64,000 nucleotides of DNA. Origin: Amycolatopsis sp. WQ 127309 (GTDB lineage: Bacteria > Actinomycetota > Actinomycetes > Mycobacteriales > Pseudonocardiaceae). A program made the translations under genes and the position numbers. How positions within the stretch are numbered: the first letter of the stretch is position 1; every line of letters starts with the position of its first letter. The stretch lies in NCBI RefSeq assembly GCF_023023025.1, contig NZ_CP095481.1, positions 8,941,001 through 9,005,000 on the forward strand, read 5' to 3'. The notes below the pieces were generated by a model, which ran no database searches, was not told the DNA's origin, and saw nothing but the letters and a program-made list of their open reading frames with translations. Below, one piece after another: positions 60,162 to 64,000 of the stretch.

Positions 60162-61153
60162 GCCGGCACCGCCCGTCGCGCCTGGCGCGCCAGCACCGTC
60201 CGGTAGAGCGCGACGTGCTCGGCGCCGATGTCCCGCCATCGCGGATAGTCCGGCAGCCGCGTCGTCACCGGGTCCGCCAACGCCCGGCGCACGTGGTCGG
60301 TCAGGTCGGACCAGGTCGCTCCCAGGAGCAGGTTGCCCGGGTAGCGGCGGTCGATTTCGGTGCTGTACGGGCCCGTCCAGGTGACCGGCCGTCGCCGGCA
60401 CGACAACCAGGACAACAGCGAACCACTGGCGCTCACGGTGCGGTTGAGCACCAGCGGCACCCCGGCCGCTCTGGCCACGGCGGCGAACCGGCTGTCGGTC
60501 AGGTCCCCGGTGACGGTCAGCGCCACCCGGCGGAGGTCGGCGTGCCTGCGCAGCTGATCCGCCAGCTCGCGGTGCCCGGCGCTCGGAGCGCCCGCGGCCA
60601 TCACCGCGGGGGGACCGCCAAGGCGATCACGGCCGACGGCCGCAGCCAGGTCGATCGCCTCACGGTGTCCCTTCCCGGGGTAGACGTAGCCGAGCACGAC
60701 CAGCGACGACGTCACACCCGCCGGCGTCGCGCACGAGGCCGCGAGCGGTTCCGGCGGCAAGGGCAGGTCGATGTGATGCAGCGGCTTGCCGGTGAGGAGA
60801 GCGACCTTGTGCGCTTCGTGCTCGGCGGAGACCACGACGGTGTCACTGGCTGCCGCTACTGCTGCGTAACCGGCACTACGGGCCCGGTCCCGGCGGCTGC
60901 GGCCGAGGGGATCGGGAACGTCGTGCACCGTGACGACCACCGGGTGCGGGGTGAGCGCGACCCAGTTCAGGTACGCCCGCACGGCCTCCTCGATGGTCGA
61001 GCCGAACAGGGCGTCCGTGAAGTGGGCGTGCGTCAGGTCCGGCTCCTGGGCGCCCTCGATCACACCGCGGGACACGCACAACCGGGCGACCGATCGCGCG
61101 TGCCGGACGACGCCGTGCCCGGGAGGCCCCGGCGCATAGGTGTGCACCTTCAC
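60155..61153 (-). CDS. GT4-like glycosyltransferase (1)
   Basis: The product has 332 residues with a GT-B layout: PDLTHAHFTDALFGSTIEEAVRAYLNW and VVVTVHDVPDPLGRSRRDRAR in the N-terminal half, LVVLGYVYPGKGHREAIDLAAAVGRD at the hinge, then SRFAAVARAAGVPLVLNRTVSASGSLLSWLSCRRRPVTWTGPYSTEI. The usual E-x7-E donor motif is not obvious. GTG 61153 overlaps the upstream stop (GTGA). Probably acts on a nucleotide-sugar in the same pathway as its neighbours. Confidence 0.8.
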   Translation of the reverse strand: MKVHTYAPGPPGHGVVRHARSVARLCVSRGVIEGAQEPDLTHAHFTDALFGSTIEEAVRAYLNWVALTPHPVVVTVHDVPDPLGRSRRDRARSAGYAAVAAASDTVVVSAEHEAHKVALLTGKPLHHIDLPLPPEPLAASCATPAGVTSSLVVLGYVYPGKGHREAIDLAAAVGRDRLGGPPAVMAAGAPSAGHRELADQLRRHADLRRVALTVTGDLTDSRFAAVARAAGVPLVLNRTVSASGSLLSWLSCRRRPVTWTGPYSTEIDRRYPGNLLLGATWSDLTDHVRRALADPVTTRLPDYPRWRDIGAEHVALYRTVLARQARRAVPAC

Positions 61154-62211
61154 CACGGGACCACGGCCGCCGGTTCGCGCGCGCGGGCCACCGCGCGGTA
61201 CAGGAGATCGTGTGCGTCGGCGATGGCGACCCGGTCGGCCGCTCTTCGCCGGGGATCCGCACGCCACCGGGGCCGTTGCGCGAAGGCCTGACGCAGGGCG
61301 TCGTCCAGGCTCCCGTGGTCCAGCGCCGTCTCGGTGCGGTGGTAGAGCAGGCACGGAGCCTGCTCCTGGTAGAACCCGCAGTCCGGGGCCAGCACGGTCG
61401 TGCCCAGGTCGTGGCACGCTTCCAGCCAGCCCGAGTGGGTGCCGAACTTGTGCGGGAGCACGGATACGTCGAGGTCTTCGAGGTAGCCGAACAGTTCGTC
61501 GTCGGAGAACGGCGGCCGCACCGTGACCGGTACGCCACGTTCTCGCAGGTCTTCGGCGGCACTTCGGCCGCCTTCGTCGTCGTGGGCGTGCACCACCAGC
61601 CGCGCACCGGGCAAAGTGGACACCGTGCGCGCGAGCCGCTCCGCGACGGCGACCGCGTCGCAATTGGCGCGCATGCTCTTCGCGTGCACCCCCACCACGA
61701 ACTCGTCGCGGTGGTCGCGGGTGTCCGGCCGGCCCGCGCGCGTCGGACCGACCACGTACGGGTGCGGGATGACGGTCGCCGTGCGTCCCCACACGGCGCC
61801 GATCCGCTCGGCGGCTCCCGGGGTCAGGGTGATCACGGCGTCGGCCGCGGGCACCAGGAGGTCGAGCGCGGCACGGTGCGGACCCGGGTCGACCTGGTGG
61901 GGATTGCGCAGGTCGTGCACGGTCAGCACGAGTGGTTTCGCGTGCGCGCGGAGGGCTTCGACCACCGCCCGCAGCTCTTCGAGGGCGAGGTGCTCGTAGC
62001 CGAAGTGCAGGTGCAGCAGGTCGAAACGGCGGTGGTGCGCGTGCAGCCACGCCGGCTCCAGCATCCGGTGGGGCCACCACTGCCCCTCGGGCGCGCCGGG
62101 CACCGGCGGATCGGGGAGGACGCGAAATCCCGGTTTCCCCCGCAGATCCGAGATAGTGCGCACGTAAGGGTGACCGGCCGGCACCGAGGCGATGATCAAC
62201 GGCGTTTCCAC
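61150..62211 (-). CDS. GT4-like glycosyltransferase (2)
   Basis: The product has 353 residues. Recognisable parts are FDLLHLHFGYEHLALEELRAVVEALRAHAKPLVLTVHDLRNPHQVD, AADAVITLTPGAAERIGAVWGRTATVIPHPYVVGPTR, the hinge region VVGVHAKSMRANCDAVAVAERLARTV, and SDDELFGYLEDLDVSVLPHKFGTHSGWLEACHDLGTTVLAPDCG. GTG 62211 is a tentative start; an ATG at 62334 would add 41 residues. First gene of the minus-strand operon. Confidence 0.8.
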   Translation of the reverse strand: METPLIIASVPAGHPYVRTISDLRGKPGFRVLPDPPVPGAPEGQWWPHRMLEPAWLHAHHRRFDLLHLHFGYEHLALEELRAVVEALRAHAKPLVLTVHDLRNPHQVDPGPHRAALDLLVPAADAVITLTPGAAERIGAVWGRTATVIPHPYVVGPTRAGRPDTRDHRDEFVVGVHAKSMRANCDAVAVAERLARTVSTLPGARLVVHAHDDEGGRSAAEDLRERGVPVTVRPPFSDDELFGYLEDLDVSVLPHKFGTHSGWLEACHDLGTTVLAPDCGFYQEQAPCLLYHRTETALDHGSLDDALRQAFAQRPRWRADPRRRAADRVAIADAHDLLYRAVARAREPAAVVPW

Positions 62212-62421
62212 GGGCAGTGGGTGTCCATTCGCGCGCGACCTAAACACCACAGGCTCCGCGCATTTCTCCTCGTTTCCCTGCCGCCCGCGGGGGTACCCGC
62301 CGACCACGAGCTCAAGATCATCACTCGGATTCACCGGTCACCGGCGCAATGGACTCTGTGACGCCGGACAGCACATTCCCGTGGGCGATCGACGGGTATC
62401 TCCGCGGAAGGAGCACATGCG

Positions 62422-63594
62422 GTGGTTCGAGCAACAACCACGGTGGACCGGAACAGACACCACCCGGAACCGGGAGCAGGTGAACGCATTCGGCCGGTGG
62501 CCGTCCCGGATTCGCCCGCATCCGCCGAGCACGCCGGTCCCGCGCTGTCGATCGGCTTGGTCGCCTCCGCGCGCTACCCGCTTCGGGAGCCCTTCGCCGG
62601 CGGGCTCGAGGCGCACACCTGGCAGCTGGCCACCGGGCTGCGCAAGCGCGGTCACGACGTCACGGTGTTCGGCGGGACCGGCTCCGATCCGGCGCTGCGG
62701 GTCCGGGCGATGCCGGTGCTGCCGGCCTTGTCGGCGCAGGCCCGGCGCGACGTCAGCATGCCCGCCGACTACTTCATCGCCGAACACCACGCGTACCTCG
62801 GCCTGATGCTCGACCTCGGCGCCACCGGAGTCTGCGACGTGGTGCACAACAATTCCCTCCACTACCTGCCCGTCGCCATGGCTTCGACGCTGAGCGCGCC
62901 GGTCCTGACCACGTTGCACACCCCGCCCACGCCGTGGCTGGAGTCCGCGGTTCGGCTGCGCTCCCCCGGGCACACGCGCTTCGCGGCCGTCAGCGCGCAC
63001 ACCGCTCAGCAGTGGTCGTCACTGGTGCCCGCGATCACGGTGGTGCGCAACGGAGTCGAGCTGGACCAGTGGGTGCCCGGCGCCGGCGGCGGATCCCCGG
63101 TGTGGTTCGGCCGGCTGGTACCCGAGAAGGGACCCGAACTGGCCATCCACGCCGCCCGCGCGGCCGGCACCGGGCTGCGGCTGGCCGGCCCCCGGCCGGA
63201 CGCCGAGTACTTCCGGCGCGAAATCGAACCGCTGCTGGGCGGCGACGTCGAATACCTGGGCCACCTCTCCCACCGCGAGCTGGTTCACCTGGTCGGGTCG
63301 GCCCGGGTCGCCGTCGTATCGCCGCGTTGGGAAGAGCCTTACGGGCTCGTCGTCGCCGAAGCGCTGGCCTGCGGCACGCCGGTCGCCGGGTTCGCTCGCG
63401 GAGCTCTGCCCGAGGTCCTCGACGCGCACTGCGGAGTACTGGCGCCGCCCGACGACGTCCCCGGTCTCGCCGCGGCCATCATCCGGGCCGCTTCCTTGGA
63501 CCGCGGCGCGGCGCGGCACCGCGCGGAGACCACCTGTTCGGTGGACCGCATGGTGGACGAGTACGTCCGGCTCTACCGGGAACTGTCGTCGTGA
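62422..63594 (+). CDS. GT4-family glycosyltransferase (3)
   Basis: The product has 390 residues. After a polar N-terminus of about 40 residues come SIGLVASARYPLREPFAGGLEAHTWQLATGLRKRGHDVTVFGG, TLHTPPTPW, RNGVELDQWVPG, the donor-side hinge VWFGRLVPEKGPELAIHAARAAG and the E-x7-E motif EEPYGLVVAEALACGTPVAGF. The GTG at 62422 has AAGGAG upstream; a GTG at 62443 is an alternative. It is divergent from the minus-strand glycan operon and overlaps the next gene (GTGA). Confidence 0.87.
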   Translation: MVRATTTVDRNRHHPEPGAGERIRPVAVPDSPASAEHAGPALSIGLVASARYPLREPFAGGLEAHTWQLATGLRKRGHDVTVFGGTGSDPALRVRAMPVLPALSAQARRDVSMPADYFIAEHHAYLGLMLDLGATGVCDVVHNNSLHYLPVAMASTLSAPVLTTLHTPPTPWLESAVRLRSPGHTRFAAVSAHTAQQWSSLVPAITVVRNGVELDQWVPGAGGGSPVWFGRLVPEKGPELAIHAARAAGTGLRLAGPRPDAEYFRREIEPLLGGDVEYLGHLSHRELVHLVGSARVAVVSPRWEEPYGLVVAEALACGTPVAGFARGALPEVLDAHCGVLAPPDDVPGLAAAIIRAASLDRGAARHRAETTCSVDRMVDEYVRLYRELSS

Positions 63595-64000
63595 TCGCCT
63601 ACTACGTGCACCACCACGGCTCCGGGCACGTCCACCGCGCCACCGCGATCGCTCGCGCGCTGCGAGACGAGGTGATCGGGCTCTCCAGCCTGCCGGCCCC
63701 GGCCGGCTGGCCGGGTCGGTGGGTCACGCTGCCCGGCGACGCCGACGGGACCGATCCGCGCCGCGACGACGTCACCGCCGGCTCCACGTTGCACTGGGCG
63801 CCGAGGCACCACCCGGGCCTGCGCGAACGCATGGCGATGCTGAGTGCGACGCTGCGCGATGACGCCGTGTGCCTGCTGGTCGCCGACGTGTCGGTCGAGG
63901 TCGCGCTGCTGGCCCGGCTGCACGGCGTACCGGTGGTGGTCGTCGCCCAGCCCGGCCGCCGCACCGATCGGGCCCACCGCACCGCCTACGACCTCGCCGA
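63591..64000 (+). CDS. MurG/UGT-like glycosyltransferase (3' end outside window)
   Basis: At least 136 residues are present: IAYYVHHHGSGHVHRATAIARALRDEVIGLSS at the start, a glycine/histidine-rich N-terminal loop typical of GT28/GT1-type acceptor domains, then CLLVADVSVEVALLARLHGVPVVVVAQPGRR. GTG 63591 overlaps the previous stop, so it is in the same plus-strand operon. The C-terminal donor-binding half lies outside. Confidence 0.8.
   Translation, partial: MIAYYVHHHGSGHVHRATAIARALRDEVIGLSSLPAPAGWPGRWVTLPGDADGTDPRRDDVTAGSTLHWAPRHHPGLRERMAMLSATLRDDAVCLLVADVSVEVALLARLHGVPVVVVAQPGRRTDRAHRTAYDLA

Noticed and set aside
58863..62334. Longer N-termini for the minus-strand glycosyltransferases
   Set aside because: The extensions overlap upstream genes in another frame; overlapping GTGA or close starts give proteins that begin at recognisable domains.
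1..64000. CRISPR array, rRNA, insertion sequence, replication origin
   Set aside because: No regularly spaced direct repeats, no rRNA sequence, no transposase-like frame and no DnaA-box cluster were noticed on reading; a computed search could still find weak cases.

Overview
The window is chromosomal DNA of a GC-rich (about 70% by eye) actinobacterium. An ssgB-like sporulation/division gene, a WhiB regulator, Lsr2, the phosphatidylinositol-mannoside operon (pgsA1-patA-pimA) and the gene order ruvCAB-yajC-secDF-apt-rel point to a sporulating filamentous genus of the Pseudonocardiaceae, most likely Amycolatopsis or a close relative. The genus is inference; the phylum is well supported.

Region 1 (1-32.7 kb) is conserved core chromosome. 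On the minus strand run yebC, pdxT, ruvC-ruvA-ruvB, yajC-secD-secF-apt and rel. A divergent azlCD/XRE-cupin regulator unit sits between pdxT and pdxS and carries three TGTTC...GAACA dyads. Then come an ArsR-like regulator, a Tat-exported BBE-type flavoprotein, an EF-G-like GTPase (fusA2 type), an XdhC-type protein and the operon thrS-HIT-(marR)-pgsA1-patA-pimA-LemA-like-two tandem small paralogues. A nitroreductase-like protein, a polyprenyl glycosylphosphotransferase and ssgB follow. Two families of palindromic intergenic repeats lie in the gaps.

Region 2 (31.8-37.3 kb) has a tRNA-Val(CAC) and a tRNA-Gly/Cys/Val(GAC) cluster. Next to the tRNA-Val(GAC) sits a small integrative-element remnant: a tyrosine integrase broken by a frameshift, an excisionase-type HTH protein, a variant Lsr2, and a PD-(D/E)XK-like nuclease whose usual lysine appears to be missing. 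A truncated dehydrogenase lies at the far side.

Region 3 (37.4-51.3 kb) is accessory. It holds a secreted SdrD-B-like protein, a GNAT, and two MarR-controlled modules (isochorismatase/cupin with a divergent FUSC exporter; amidohydrolase/SnoaL-like). It also has a WhiB protein, a transketolase, and an unusual number of decayed genes (LAL regulator, cupin/Lrp, RidA, transaldolase, alpha/beta hydrolase).

Region 4 (51.4-58.0 kb) is an Asp23/Gls24-type envelope-stress operon: a membrane protein, two Asp23 proteins, an Asp23-related protein, a DUF2273-like peptide, a DUF6286-like protein and an AmaP-like anchor. It is translationally coupled to a stand-alone CheB-type methylesterase. It is flanked by two decayed alpha/beta hydrolases and followed by two STAS proteins, a DUF2188 protein and a small zinc-ribbon protein. 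I consider this the most interesting locus in the window.

Region 5 (58.0-64 kb, cut by the window end) is a surface-glycan cluster with an FkbM methyltransferase and five glycosyltransferases of GT-A and GT-B types.
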